64,000 nucleotides of DNA from NCBI GenBank assembly GCA_964551735.1, contig CAZKEF010000004.1, positions 62,001 through 126,000 of the forward strand, written 5' to 3'. Positions 16,368 through 24,597 of this stretch are shown in pieces (within the stretch, counting starts at the first letter, position 1; every line of letters begins with the position of its first letter). A program made the position numbers and the translations under genes. The DNA comes from DAOUAT01 sp964551735 (GTDB lineage Bacteria; Chloroflexota; Anaerolineae; CG2-30-64-16). The notes below the pieces were generated by a model, which saw only the letters and a program-made list of their open reading frames with translations, did not search any database and was not told where the DNA came from.

Positions 16368-17351
16368 TTGCACAGCCTCTCGAAAACCACCATCTCCCTG
16401 CCCACCGCCCAGGCCATCGTCACCGGCGCGTTCGGCACGGCCAGCACCATCCGCGCCTTCGATGAGCTGACGGACGGCTTCTTCAACGCGGCGTACGCGC
16501 TCACCCTGGCGGATGGCCTGCGCTGCGTGCTCAAGGTCGCGCCGCCGGACGCCGTGCCGGTGCTGCATTACGAGCGCGACATCCTGGCCGCGGAGGTGGG
16601 GGTGCTGCGGCTGCTCCGGCAACGGACGAACATCCCCGTGCCGGAGGTCTACCACCACGACACCAGCCGGCGCCTGCTGGACAACGACTACTACCTGATG
16701 GCCTTCATCGAGGGCTCGCCGCTGCACAAGCTGCGCGAATCGCTCTCGCCGGAGGAGGCGTGGGCGGTTGACCGCGCGACCGGCGGCTACCTGCGCCAGA
16801 TGAACGACATTGCCGGCTCCTGCTTCGGCTACTTCGCCCACCCCCAACCCGCCGGCCAGTCCTGGCGCACCACTTTCGAGGCGATGGTGGCCGGCGTGCT
16901 GGCCGACGGGGAGGCGCTGGACGTGCCGCTGCCGCTCCCCTACCCCGCCATCGCCGAGCGCGTCGCGTCCGCTGCGGCCGTGCTGGACGCGGTGGCCGAG
17001 CCGCGGCTGGTGCATTGGGATCTGTGGGACGGCAACATCTTCGTGGACCCCGCCACCAAACGCATCACGGGCATCATTGACTTCGAGCGTGCGCTCTGGG
17101 GCGACCCGCTGATGGAAGCGACCTTCGTCTTTGCCCCGCCCGCGGGCCTGGCTGCGTTCACCGAGGGCTACGGGCAAACATTGCTCGCCACACCCGCGCA
17201 AATCCAGCGCCGCACCTTGTACAACATCTACCTGTTCCTGATCATGGTCATCGAGTGCCGCTACCGGCAGTACGAGACGCCGGATCAGGAGAACTGGGCG
17301 CGGGGGCGGCTGGCGGAGGCGTTGGAACGGGTGGTTCAGGTGCAGCGCTGA
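16368..17351 (+). CDS. APH/choline-kinase-fold phosphotransferase
   Basis: A 327-residue protein-kinase-like small-molecule kinase. It shows LVHWDLWDGNIFVD (HxDxxxxN catalytic loop) and ITGIIDFERALWGDP (metal-binding Asp), with CVLKVAP for the ATP-binding lysine. The family includes aminoglycoside phosphotransferases, but most environmental members phosphorylate unknown metabolites. The start is TTG at 16368 behind CAGGGGAA; no ATG lies close by. The gene is next to the DGR template, but nothing indicates a functional link. Confidence 0.82.
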   Translation: MHSLSKTTISLPTAQAIVTGAFGTASTIRAFDELTDGFFNAAYALTLADGLRCVLKVAPPDAVPVLHYERDILAAEVGVLRLLRQRTNIPVPEVYHHDTSRRLLDNDYYLMAFIEGSPLHKLRESLSPEEAWAVDRATGGYLRQMNDIAGSCFGYFAHPQPAGQSWRTTFEAMVAGVLADGEALDVPLPLPYPAIAERVASAAAVLDAVAEPRLVHWDLWDGNIFVDPATKRITGIIDFERALWGDPLMEATFVFAPPAGLAAFTEGYGQTLLATPAQIQRRTLYNIYLFLIMVIECRYRQYETPDQENWARGRLAEALERVVQVQR

Positions 17352-17492
17352 GCTATGCGCAGCGACTTGGCGCCGCATGATCTCCGTGCTATCATGTCGC
17401 CACAATTCACTCGTTTGTGAAGACTCTGGCTTAACAGTTGCCATCTCAGGTCAGCAGGATGGCAGTTTGAGCTCAATTACCGGGATGGCGCC

Positions 17493-17816
17493 ATGCTTTC
17501 GCAAAGAGTTATCCGCCAGGCCGTGAAACGCGTCGTTCAGGCCGCGCAGCCGAGCAAGGTGATCCTGTTCGGTTCTTACGCGCGCGGCGACTTCACGCCC
17601 GATTCGGATCTTGACCTGATGATCATCCTACCCGGTCGCCCGGATAAGATCGCGGAGATGATCCGGCTGCGCCAAGTCATCGGCGCTGTGGGGACGGGCG
17701 TAGACGTGCTGGTATTCTCCGAGGAAGAGGCGCATCGCCGCGGCCAGGTGCCGGGGACGGTGATCTATTGGGCCAACAAAGAGGGCAAGGTGCTCTATGA
17801 AGCCACACCTGGCTGA
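17493..17816 (+). CDS. MNT-type nucleotidyltransferase (antitoxin-like)
   Basis: A 107-residue minimal nucleotidyltransferase. GSYARGDFTPDSDLDLMI gives Gly27-Ser28 and metal ligands Asp39 and Asp41, with a third Asp at 71 (GVDVLVF). It overlaps the downstream HEPN gene by 20 bases. MNT/HEPN pairs are recognised toxin-antitoxin modules in which the MNT protein can AMPylate and neutralise the HEPN RNase. A 7-bp inverted repeat (17439-17445 and 17458-17464) upstream might be an operator. Confidence 0.83.
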   Translation: MLSQRVIRQAVKRVVQAAQPSKVILFGSYARGDFTPDSDLDLMIILPGRPDKIAEMIRLRQVIGAVGTGVDVLVFSEEEAHRRGQVPGTVIYWANKEGKVLYEATPG

Positions 17817-18213
17817 AGCTGCCACCATGCTCCGCCTGGCGGATCGTGATATCGCAGCCTACACAGTGCTCTGTAGCACCGGAGAAGTTCATTTCTCGAT
17901 CATCTGCTTCCATGCGCAGCAGGCCATCGAAAAGTGCCTCAAAGCCGCCCTTTTTTGTCAGCACATCGAGTTTCGACGCACGCACGACTTGCAACTCCTG
18001 GCAGATCTTCTGGCAAAGCACGGTGTTCGCGCGCCGCTGAAACCAACCCAGTTAGCTGCTATCAATCCCTGCGCGGTTCTGTTGCGCTACGATGATGCCG
18101 AGACCGAAGTAGCTAATGTGGACCCCAAAGAACTCAGTCAGATGGTAGCCTCAACGCGAGCCTGGGCCAACGAGTTGTTTCGCGCAGCGGTGAGCAACGA
18201 GGCAGACGCTTGA
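17797..18213 (+). CDS. HEPN domain protein (toxin-like)
   Basis: A 138-residue helical protein with the HEPN core ICFHAQQAIEKCLKAALF and FRRTHDLQLLADLL. The usual RNase motif Rx4-6H is not clear; the nearest match is RRTHD. It may therefore be an inactive or non-canonical HEPN, or belong to the large group found beside MNT proteins with unproven toxicity. It is translationally coupled to the MNT gene. Confidence 0.8.
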   Translation: MKPHLAEAATMLRLADRDIAAYTVLCSTGEVHFSIICFHAQQAIEKCLKAALFCQHIEFRRTHDLQLLADLLAKHGVRAPLKPTQLAAINPCAVLLRYDDAETEVANVDPKELSQMVASTRAWANELFRAAVSNEADA

Positions 18214-19070
18214 ACACGACCGCCCCATCCCTCCCCATTCACCTCACGAATCTCGCCGCCTGCCGCCGCTGCGCGGACGCGGGCCACACCATCGGCTCGA
18301 CGCCGATTGCCACGCTGAACGCCGGCGCCACCTTCATGACCGTCGGCCAGGCGCCGGGCCGGCACGAGGCGGGGGTGACGGGCCTGCCGTTCTCCGGCCC
18401 GGCCGGCCGGCGGCTGTTCCGCTGGCTGGCGCAGGCCGGCTTCGACGAGGCGGAGTTTCGCGCCACGCAGGCCATGGTCGCGATCACCTTGTGCTACCCC
18501 GGCCCGCACCCGGCCGGCCGCGGGGATCGCGTGCCCACGCGGGCCGAGCAAGCCCTCTGCGCGCCGTGGCTGGAGGCCGCGCTGGCACTGATCCGGCCGC
18601 AGGTGCTGATCCCCATCGGCGGGCTGGCGATCGCGCGCTTCCTGCCCCCGTCATCCGTCATAACACAATCCCTTAACTCCGGAATCGAGGCTTCAGCCGG
18701 TCTGTCGGGGGAAGGGAGAAGCCATATTGGAATCGAGGCTTCAGCCGGTCTCTCTGGACAACGGGAGCAACCGGCTAAAGCCTCGACTCCAGGTACCAGA
18801 TCCTTCGCTGATGACTCGCCGCCACGGGCTTCGGGCGGTCAACCCGCTCAGGATGACTCGGCCACGGGGAAAACCTTGAGGATGACCGACCTCATCGGCC
18901 GCCGTTTCGAGCGCGACGGCCGCATCAGAGCCGAAGGCCCCCAGTGGGTCGTGCCCCTGCCCCATCCCTCCGGCGCCAGCCAGTGGTTCAACGCACCGGA
19001 GAACAAGGCGCGGCTGGCGCGGGCGCTGGGGATACTGGCGGAGCTGCGCGAGAATCTTATGAGCAGGTAG
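18210..19070 (+). CDS. Uracil-DNA glycosylase superfamily protein with in-frame repeat insertion
   Basis: A family 4/5-like UDG. CRRC near the N-terminus begins the iron-sulfur ligand set. VGQAPGRHEA plus GLPFSGPAGRRLFRWL is motif I, VLIPIGGLAIARFL is the central strand, and VVPLPHPSGASQWFN is motif II. About 75 residues between the central strand and DLIGRRFERDGR have no counterpart in the family. They are encoded by repeats, including one and a half copies of the 62-bp palindromic element (18681-18705 and 18729-18790). The reading frame survives. The start is TTG at 18210, overlapping the HEPN stop; no better start is visible. Activity with the insertion is uncertain. Confidence 0.82.
   Translation: MNTTAPSLPIHLTNLAACRRCADAGHTIGSTPIATLNAGATFMTVGQAPGRHEAGVTGLPFSGPAGRRLFRWLAQAGFDEAEFRATQAMVAITLCYPGPHPAGRGDRVPTRAEQALCAPWLEAALALIRPQVLIPIGGLAIARFLPPSSVITQSLNSGIEASAGLSGEGRSHIGIEASAGLSGQREQPAKASTPGTRSFADDSPPRASGGQPAQDDSATGKTLRMTDLIGRRFERDGRIRAEGPQWVVPLPHPSGASQWFNAPENKARLARALGILAELRENLMSR
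18655..18880. repeat. Composite repeat insertion inside the UDG gene
   Basis: It contains a left half of the 62-bp palindromic element (18681-18705), a full copy (18729-18790), and a further repeat with ATCCTTCGCTGATGACT and CGCTCAGGATGACT. The whole block translates in frame without a stop. Confidence 0.75.
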
Positions 19071-19240
19071 ACACGGTGCATACTGCGTACTACGTATTGC
19101 GTACCGCGCTTCAACAGGGTCACGCCAGATACGCAACACGCAATACGCAACACGCAATACGCAACACGCAATACGCAACACGCACTACGCAACACGCACT
19201 ACGCAACACGCAATACGCATCACGCAACCCCATTCAGGAG
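19071..19240. repeat. Heptamer tandem-word cluster with inverted arm
   Basis: ACGCAAC/ACGCAAT heptamers repeat roughly 14 times from about 19130 to 19225. A left arm at 19078-19110 carries the same word on the other strand (GTACTACGTATTGCGTA). The two arms could fold into a long imperfect hairpin. No gene lies here. Confidence 0.8.
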
Positions 19241-19248
19241 CAACCTAC

Positions 19249-20754
19249 ATGAACATCCAACTCACACAAGCCAACATCACCGAAGTCGTCGCTGACCTGG
19301 TGGTCGTCAACCTCTTCCAGGGCGTGACCCAGCCCGGCGGCGCGACAGGTGCGGTGGACCGGGCGCTGGGCGGCGCGATCAGCGACGTGATCGCGGCCGG
19401 CGATTTCACCGGCAAAAGCGGCGAGACCCTGGTGCTCTACACCCGCGGGGCCATCCCCGCGCCGAGGGTGCTGGTGGTCGGCCTGGGCGAGAGTGCCAAG
19501 TTCAACCTGGCCGCGGCGCGCAACGCGTCCGCAACGGCCGCGCGCAAAGCGCGCGACCTCGGCGCCGTGACCGTCGCGACCATCGTCCACGGCGCGGGCA
19601 TCGGCGGGCTCGACCCTATCAAGGCGGCGGCCGCGCTGGTTGAGGGCGTGCGGTTGGGCCTCTACCGCTACGCGGGCTACCGCTCGAAGCTGCCGGTGGA
19701 CTGGAAGCCTGACCCGGACTCGCTGCTGGTGGCCGAGCGCGATGCTGTGCGCATGGCCGCGTTTCAGGTGGGCATTGCCCGCGCTGAGGCGGTCGTCAGG
19801 GGCGTCGCGCTGGCGCGCGACCTGGTGAACACCCCGGCCAACCACATGACCCCGACCGTGATGGCCGAGCGGGCCGAGGCGCTGGCGCGCGAGACCGGAC
19901 TCAAGTTCCAGGCGCTGGGCCGCGCCGAGTGCAAGGCGTTGGGCATGGGCATCTTCATGGCCGTGGCCGAGGAATCAGAAGAGGAGCCCAAGCTCATCAT
20001 CCTGGAACACAACGCGGACAGGCCCGACCTGCCCACCGTGGCCCTGGTCGGCAAGGGCGTCACCTTCGACTCCGGCGGCATCTCTATCAAGCCCGGCGAA
20101 GAGATGTGGAAGATGAAGGATGACATGGCCGGCGCGGCCGCAGTGATCGCTGCGCTGGGCGTGGCAGCCCGGCTGAACCTGCCGCTGCACGTGGTCGGCC
20201 TCGCGCCGTGCGCCGAGAACCTGCCCGGCGGCCGCGCGCAGAAGCCCGGCGACGTCTTCACCGGCATGACCGGCAAAACCATGGAGGTGATCAGCACCGA
20301 TGCAGAGGGCCGCATGCTGCTGGCCGACGCGCTGGCCTACGTGGCCCGCTTCAACCCGGCCGCGGTGGTGGATATCGCCACCCTCACCGGCGCGCAAGCC
20401 ATCGCGCTAGGCCCGCAGGCTGCGGCCGTGTTCGCCAACAACGACGACCTGGCCGCCAAGCTGCTGGCCGCGGCCGACGCTTCGGGCGACCGGCTGTGGC
20501 GACTGCCGCTGTACGACGAGTACGCCGAAGCCATCAAGAGCCAGGTGGCCGACGTCAAGAACACCGCCGGCCGCTTCGGTGGCATTGGCACCAGCGCCAA
20601 GTTCATCGAGCACTTTACCGAGGGCTACCCCTGGGCGCACGTGGACATGGCCTCCATGGCCTGGGCCGAAGAGGACAAGCCCGCCCAGCCCAAGGGCGCC
20701 ACCGGCTACGGCGTGCGGCTGTTTACGGCGCTTTTGGAACGTTGGAATGCATAA
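19249..20754 (+). CDS. pepA: Leucyl aminopeptidase, M17 family
   Basis: A 501-residue cytosolic metallo-aminopeptidase. VGKGVTFDSGGISIKPG holds metal/catalytic Lys269 and Asp274, KMKDDMAGAA a further ligand Asp, and STDAEGRMLLADAL the Asp/Glu pair (NTDAEGR in most relatives, here Ser for Asn). It would release N-terminal residues from peptides. PepF follows on the same strand, so peptide turnover genes are neighbours. The ATG follows AGGAG at about 19237. Confidence 0.93.
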   Translation: MNIQLTQANITEVVADLVVVNLFQGVTQPGGATGAVDRALGGAISDVIAAGDFTGKSGETLVLYTRGAIPAPRVLVVGLGESAKFNLAAARNASATAARKARDLGAVTVATIVHGAGIGGLDPIKAAAALVEGVRLGLYRYAGYRSKLPVDWKPDPDSLLVAERDAVRMAAFQVGIARAEAVVRGVALARDLVNTPANHMTPTVMAERAEALARETGLKFQALGRAECKALGMGIFMAVAEESEEEPKLIILEHNADRPDLPTVALVGKGVTFDSGGISIKPGEEMWKMKDDMAGAAAVIAALGVAARLNLPLHVVGLAPCAENLPGGRAQKPGDVFTGMTGKTMEVISTDAEGRMLLADALAYVARFNPAAVVDIATLTGAQAIALGPQAAAVFANNDDLAAKLLAAADASGDRLWRLPLYDEYAEAIKSQVADVKNTAGRFGGIGTSAKFIEHFTEGYPWAHVDMASMAWAEEDKPAQPKGATGYGVRLFTALLERWNA

Positions 20755-20943
20755 ACCTGGTGCTTATGTCATGCTGAGCGGGTCTTTCACCCAAAACACA
20801 TGACAGCAAACAGCCAGCGAAGCATCTCGTCTGCCTCAAGGCTATCTGATGCCGGGCGAGATGCTTCGCTAGAGTCTTGGCGTAAAGAGCATTGGGCTGT
20901 AGACCCGCTCACGGCGAAGCCGTCACAATGAAAAGAGGAACCC
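20755..20943. repeat. Intergenic GTCATGCTGAGCGGGTCT-type repeat
   Basis: Starts with ATGTCATGCTGAGCGGGTCT, has facing AGCATCTCG and CGAGATGCT arms (about 20820-20870), and ends with AGACCCGCTCA. Related pieces occur near 25000-25060 and 62328-62395. It may form a large imperfect hairpin between pepA and pepF. Confidence 0.65.
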
Positions 20944-22752
20944 ATGACAAAAACAACCACCCTCCCCCCCCGCAGCGAAGTCCCGGTCGAAGAGACCTGG
21001 GACCTGGAGAGCGTGTACGCGACCCCGGCCGATTGGGAGGCCGCGTGCGCTGAGTTGGCCGCCGGGCTGCCGGCGCTGGCGGCCTATCGCGGCCGGCTGG
21101 CCGAAGGCCCGGCGACGCTGCTGGCCTTCCTGGAACGCTTCCAGGCCGCCGGCGTGTTGATGGGCAAGATCATGGTCTACGCCAACAACAAGTCCGCGGT
21201 GGACAGTGGCGACCAGGCCGCGGCCGCGCGCGCGGGTCAGGCCCGCACGCTGATGGCGAACTTCGCGGCCACCGGCGCCTTCTTCGACCCGGAACTGATG
21301 GCGTTAGGCCTCGACCGGATCGAAGGCTGGATCACGGCGGCGCCTGACCTGGCGTTCTTCGCCCACTACGTGGACCGGCTCCGCCGCCGCCAGGCGCACG
21401 TCCGCTCTGGCGAGGTGGAGGAGGTGCTGGCGCTGACCGGCGATCCGTTCGGCGGCGCGTTCAGCGTCTACAACGCGCTGAACAACGCGGACATGAAGTT
21501 CACGCCCGCCACGGCCTCCGACGGTGCGCAGCTCGAGGTGGGCCAGGCCAGCATCGGCGCGTTGGTCACCCACCCCGACCGCGCGGTGCGCCGCAGCGCA
21601 TGGGAAAGCTACGCGGACGGCTACCTGGCGTTCAAGAACACCCACGCGGCGGCGCTGACCACGGCCATCAAGCAGGACGTCTTCACCGCGCGGGTGCGGG
21701 GTTACGCCTCCGCGCTGCACGGCTCGCTGGAGCCCAACAACATCCCGGTGGAGGTGTTCCACAACCTGATCGCGGCCTTCCGGGCGCACCTGCCCACCTG
21801 GCACCGCTACTGGCGGCTGCGCAAACGGGCGCTGGGGCTGGATGCGCTCGGCGTCTACGACATCAAGGCGCCGCTAACCGCGGCCAAGCCGGTCGTGCCG
21901 TTCGAGCAGGCGGTGGCGTGGATCACCGCTGGCATGGCGCCGCTGGGCCAGGAGTACGTCGAGATCTTGCGCCGCGGCTGCCTGGAGGACCGCTGGGTGG
22001 ACCGGGCGCGTAACCGCGGCAAGCGCGAGGGCGCGTTCTCCAGCGGCTCCCACGGCACGCGGCCGTTCATCATGATGTCGTACCAGGACGACGTGTTCAG
22101 CCTGAGCACCCTCGCGCACGAGCTGGGTCACTCGCTGCACTCGTACCATACGCGGGCGGCGCAGCCGTTCATCTACGGCCGCTACGGCCTGTTCGTGGCC
22201 GAGGTGGCGTCCAACTTCAACCAGGCCATGGTGCGCGACTACCTGTTCCGCACGCAGACCGACCGCGACCTGCAGATCGCGCTGATCGAAGAGGCGATGT
22301 CAAACTACCATCGCTACTTCTTCATCATGCCCACCCTGGCGCGCTTCGAGCTGGAGGCGCACACCCGGGCCGAGCGGGGCGCGCCCCTCAGCGCGGATAT
22401 CCTCAGCGGCATCACCGCCGACCTGTTCGCCGAGGGCTATGGGGACGAGGTCGCGTTCGATCGAGACCGCGTCGGCGTCACCTGGGCGCAGTTCCTGCAT
22501 ATGTACATGAACTTCTACGTGTACCAGTACGCCACCGGCATCTCGGCCGCGCACGCGCTCTCGCGGCCGATCCTGGCCGGCGACGAGGCTGCGGTCGAGC
22601 GCTACCTGGACTTCCTGAAGTCGGGCGGCTCGCGCTACCCGCTGGACGCGCTGCGCCTGGCCGGGGTGGACATGACCGGCCCGGAGCCGGTGGAGGCCGC
22701 GTTCGCCGTGCTGGCGGGGTTGGTGGAACGGTTGGAGGGGTTGGTGGGGTAA
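20944..22752 (+). CDS. pepF: Oligoendopeptidase F, M3B family
   Basis: A 602-residue zinc metallopeptidase that cleaves short peptides in the cytoplasm. The zinc site HELGHSLH is at residues 392-399 (His392, Glu393, His396), with the downstream Glu in LFVAEVASNFNQ. An N-terminal oligopeptidase F domain precedes it (VPVEETWDLESVYATPADWE). AGGAA before the ATG supports the start. Confidence 0.93.
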   Translation: MTKTTTLPPRSEVPVEETWDLESVYATPADWEAACAELAAGLPALAAYRGRLAEGPATLLAFLERFQAAGVLMGKIMVYANNKSAVDSGDQAAAARAGQARTLMANFAATGAFFDPELMALGLDRIEGWITAAPDLAFFAHYVDRLRRRQAHVRSGEVEEVLALTGDPFGGAFSVYNALNNADMKFTPATASDGAQLEVGQASIGALVTHPDRAVRRSAWESYADGYLAFKNTHAAALTTAIKQDVFTARVRGYASALHGSLEPNNIPVEVFHNLIAAFRAHLPTWHRYWRLRKRALGLDALGVYDIKAPLTAAKPVVPFEQAVAWITAGMAPLGQEYVEILRRGCLEDRWVDRARNRGKREGAFSSGSHGTRPFIMMSYQDDVFSLSTLAHELGHSLHSYHTRAAQPFIYGRYGLFVAEVASNFNQAMVRDYLFRTQTDRDLQIALIEEAMSNYHRYFFIMPTLARFELEAHTRAERGAPLSADILSGITADLFAEGYGDEVAFDRDRVGVTWAQFLHMYMNFYVYQYATGISAAHALSRPILAGDEAAVERYLDFLKSGGSRYPLDALRLAGVDMTGPEPVEAAFAVLAGLVERLEGLVG

Positions 22753-22758
22753 AGTCTT

Positions 22759-22793
22759 GAGCCCTGACAGGTTTCCCAAACCTGTCAGGGCTC
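22759..22793. terminator. Perfect 16-bp stem between convergent genes
   Basis: GAGCCCTGACAGGTTT, loop CCC, then the exact complement. It lies between pepF (+) and brnA (-), where a bidirectional terminator is expected, though no T-run follows. CCTGACAGG…CCTGTCAGG palindromes are common dispersed repeats in bacteria. Confidence 0.6.
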
Positions 22794-22801
22794 CAACTCA
22801 G

Positions 22802-23077
22802 TCAAGCTGCGTAACTGCGCTGCTCGCTGTCAATCCGTTCCTGCAGGATGATCTTGATCAATGACTGATACGGCACATCCCGTTTGTTGGCCAAGACCTT
22901 CAGATCATTCAACATTGACTCCGGGATGCGCAGTGAGATCGTCCGCGTCGTAGGCTTGAGCCTGGGCAGAGCCACGTTCCTGGCCTTCTCCCAGTCCACA
23001 AAGTCAGCAGAATCGTGGGTCGCCCAAAACTCGCGCTCAGCATCTTCATCATGAAACTCAGGAACTTGCTTTAGCAT
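22802..23077 (-). CDS. brnA: BrnA-type antitoxin
   Basis: A 91-residue protein. The C-terminal half TRTISLRIPESMLNDLKVLANKRDVPYQSLIKIIL is a ribbon-helix-helix DNA-binding domain, and the N-terminal part would bind the toxin. It overlaps the upstream brnT by 20 bases, the normal order for this system (toxin first). It neutralises BrnT and should repress the shared promoter. Confidence 0.87.
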   Translation of the reverse strand: MLKQVPEFHDEDAEREFWATHDSADFVDWEKARNVALPRLKPTTRTISLRIPESMLNDLKVLANKRDVPYQSLIKIILQERIDSEQRSYAA

Positions 23078-23357
23078 AAGACTCTCGCTCCTTGCGGCTC
23101 ATATCTCGCGCCGAGATAACCCGAATCATGTTCTGCCGGATAGTAAACACAACGAACAGGAGCCTTCCAGCGTTCGTCCGTCCGAGCGCATAGTATCGCG
23201 ACTCGCCCTGCGAATGCCCAATATCATCGGCCACCCGGAGAGGTTGATTGAAGAAAGGCTCTTCGCACTCGGTATTGGACACGTTGTGCTTGCGCCGATT
23301 CTTATCTCTGTTTCCTTGGTCCCAGTCAAAACCCTCAACCGCGTCAAGGATGTTCAT
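23058..23357 (-). CDS. brnT: BrnT-type RNase toxin
   Basis: A 99-residue RelE-fold toxin with the BrnT hallmark FDWDQGNRDKNRRKHNVS near the N-terminus, ECEEPFFN, and the C-terminal strand VISARDMSRKERESY. The family cleaves RNA and arrests translation until bound by BrnA. The -10 box lies so close to the ATG that the mRNA may be leaderless. Confidence 0.88.
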   Translation of the reverse strand: MNILDAVEGFDWDQGNRDKNRRKHNVSNTECEEPFFNQPLRVADDIGHSQGESRYYALGRTNAGRLLFVVFTIRQNMIRVISARDMSRKERESYAKASS

Positions 23358-23360
23358 ATT

Positions 23361-23393
23361 TGTATATTACCACCATATACAGCAGATCGTCAA
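23361..23393 (-). promoter_or_regulatory. brnTA promoter with overlapping palindromic operator
   Basis: On the minus strand the -35 box is TTGACG (23388-23393) and the -10 is TAATAT (23364-23369), 18 bp apart. A perfect inverted repeat TGTATAT-N7-ATATACA (23361-23381) covers the -10 and spacer, well placed for BrnA autorepression. Confidence 0.65.
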
Positions 23394-23839
23394 GCCTTAA
23401 TTTTGACCACAATCTTGCGCAGCGGGGCGGGATCGTCCACGGCCAGGCCGGGCATGTGCGCCTCGTCGGGCCAGAGCAGCATGAAGCTGCCAGCCGGCAC
23501 CGGCACGAGCGCGCCGGCCTCCCCGGTCAGCGGCATGAAGTCGCGCTCGGCATCGTAGGCGCCGGGGGTCAAGCTGGCTGCCGGGGCATAGCCGATGCGT
23601 TCACCGCCCGCGAAGACGTAGTGCAGGTCAATGTAGCGCCGGTGAGCCTCCCAGCGGCCTTCGGCCAACGGCCGGGTGATGAACGCCTGGACGTTGACGT
23701 AGAGCGCCCGGCCGTCCAGCTCGTGGATGCCGGGGGCCAGCGCGGCCAGGTCGGTCCGGCGGAGGAAGTCGAAAGCCTGCCGGATGTGCGGGCCGAGACC
23801 TTCGTATTTGTGGGCGTTGGTGAGCAGGTCAATGATCAT
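23390..23839 (-). CDS. YhcH/YjgK/YiaL family protein
   Basis: A 149-residue cupin-like protein of the family once called beta-galactosidase beta subunit. Matching segments are AFDFLRRTDLAALAPGIHELDG, YVNVQAF, WEAHRRYIDLHYVFAGGERIGY, PVPAGSFMLLWPDEAHMPG and VRKIVVKI-like (LRKIVVKI). The His and Glu residues of these strands bind metal. The family is tied to sialic acid or acidic sugar use; no such pathway is here. An earlier ATG at 23875 overlaps the upstream gene; 23839 fits the family's usual start. Confidence 0.82.
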   Translation of the reverse strand: MIIDLLTNAHKYEGLGPHIRQAFDFLRRTDLAALAPGIHELDGRALYVNVQAFITRPLAEGRWEAHRRYIDLHYVFAGGERIGYAPAASLTPGAYDAERDFMPLTGEAGALVPVPAGSFMLLWPDEAHMPGLAVDDPAPLRKIVVKIKA

Positions 23840-23861
23840 GGGTTGTTTTGCTCTTCGAGTT

Positions 23862-24245
23862 TCACGCAGGGTCATTCAATCCCGCCGCGCTGACCGGCAG
23901 ATCGAGCCGCTCATCCACCCACTCGCGCAGCAGCGCGCTGAGCGGCTTGCGGGCCGCCACGGCCTCGGCATGGAGAATTCCCTTCATGAAGTCGTTGACA
24001 TAGATCGTGATCGCGTTGGAATGACCGCCGTTGTGACCTGACTCGAACGTCTCGAAGTAGTCTGGCGGATACAGGTAGTCTTCACCCGATTCATCAATGA
24101 CGCGGAGCATGGCCCCATCGTTCTTGACCGGCGGCGCCACTCTGTAGACCTGTCCCACCTGCAAATCGTCCAAAACGCTATCGAGCAGTTTCCCGTCCTG
24201 GTCGTAGATGAACCCCTCATTCTTGAGACAACGAACGTATTTCAT
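23862..24245 (-). CDS. Hypothetical protein
   Basis: A 127-residue protein I do not recognise. The first half (CLKNEGFIYDQDGKLLDSVLDDLQVGQVYRV, EDYLYPPDYFE) looks like a small beta-rich domain. The second half is helical. The start overlaps the upstream gene by 4 bases, so they form a two-gene unit. The closeness to BrnTA, RM and other defence-like modules invites the idea of a further toxin-antitoxin pair, without direct evidence. Confidence 0.6.
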   Translation of the reverse strand: MKYVRCLKNEGFIYDQDGKLLDSVLDDLQVGQVYRVAPPVKNDGAMLRVIDESGEDYLYPPDYFETFESGHNGGHSNAITIYVNDFMKGILHAEAVAARKPLSALLREWVDERLDLPVSAAGLNDPA

Positions 24246-24484
24246 GTGAGTCGCTCCAATCTATACTTGTCCTTCATCTGTCTTCGTCCAATGCCATGCG
24301 CTTCAAACCAATGAAGCTCGACGAGCCAGACCTCGCCATTTTCATACTCTACGATAGCAGAGCCTTTGAGCTTCCGCCAGTTCCCATGACCGTAGCGCCG
24401 GTTAAGTTCTCGGCGGGTCTCCACGCCACTGCCCTTGTCGATGGTCTGAATATCCATGATCTCACTGATAATCGTGAACTTCAC
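24242..24484 (-). CDS. Small hypothetical protein
   Basis: An 80-residue basic protein with ELNRRYGHGNWRKLKGSAIVE and WLVELHWFEAHGIGRR. I have the impression of a recurring small bacterial family with an ELHW.EAHGIG core but cannot name it. It is preceded by a near-consensus promoter and coupled by ATGA overlap to the next gene. Confidence 0.65.
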   Translation of the reverse strand: MKFTIISEIMDIQTIDKGSGVETRRELNRRYGHGNWRKLKGSAIVEYENGEVWLVELHWFEAHGIGRRQMKDKYRLERLT

Positions 24485-24528
24485 TGCTGCGGCCCCCGAT
24501 GTAACCTGTGCCTGATCCTTGCCCGGAA

Positions 24529-24557
24529 ATTATACCTGGGGCACAGGCTCAGGTCAA
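24529..24557 (-). promoter_or_regulatory. Near-consensus promoter with overlapping inverted repeat
   Basis: On the minus strand: TTGACC (24552-24557), a 17-bp spacer, and a perfect TATAAT (24529-24534). Facing arms CCTGTGCC (24505-24512) and GGCACAGG (24540-24547) flank the -10 box and could be an operator. It drives the unknown gene pair at 24484-23862. Confidence 0.75.
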
Positions 24558-24597
24558 TCTTCCAAATTGCGATCTACGGTGAAGATTCCAACTGATT

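Noticed and set aside
19071..19240. Possible CRISPR array
   Set aside because: Units are 7 bases with drifting copies and no unique spacers; no cas genes are present.
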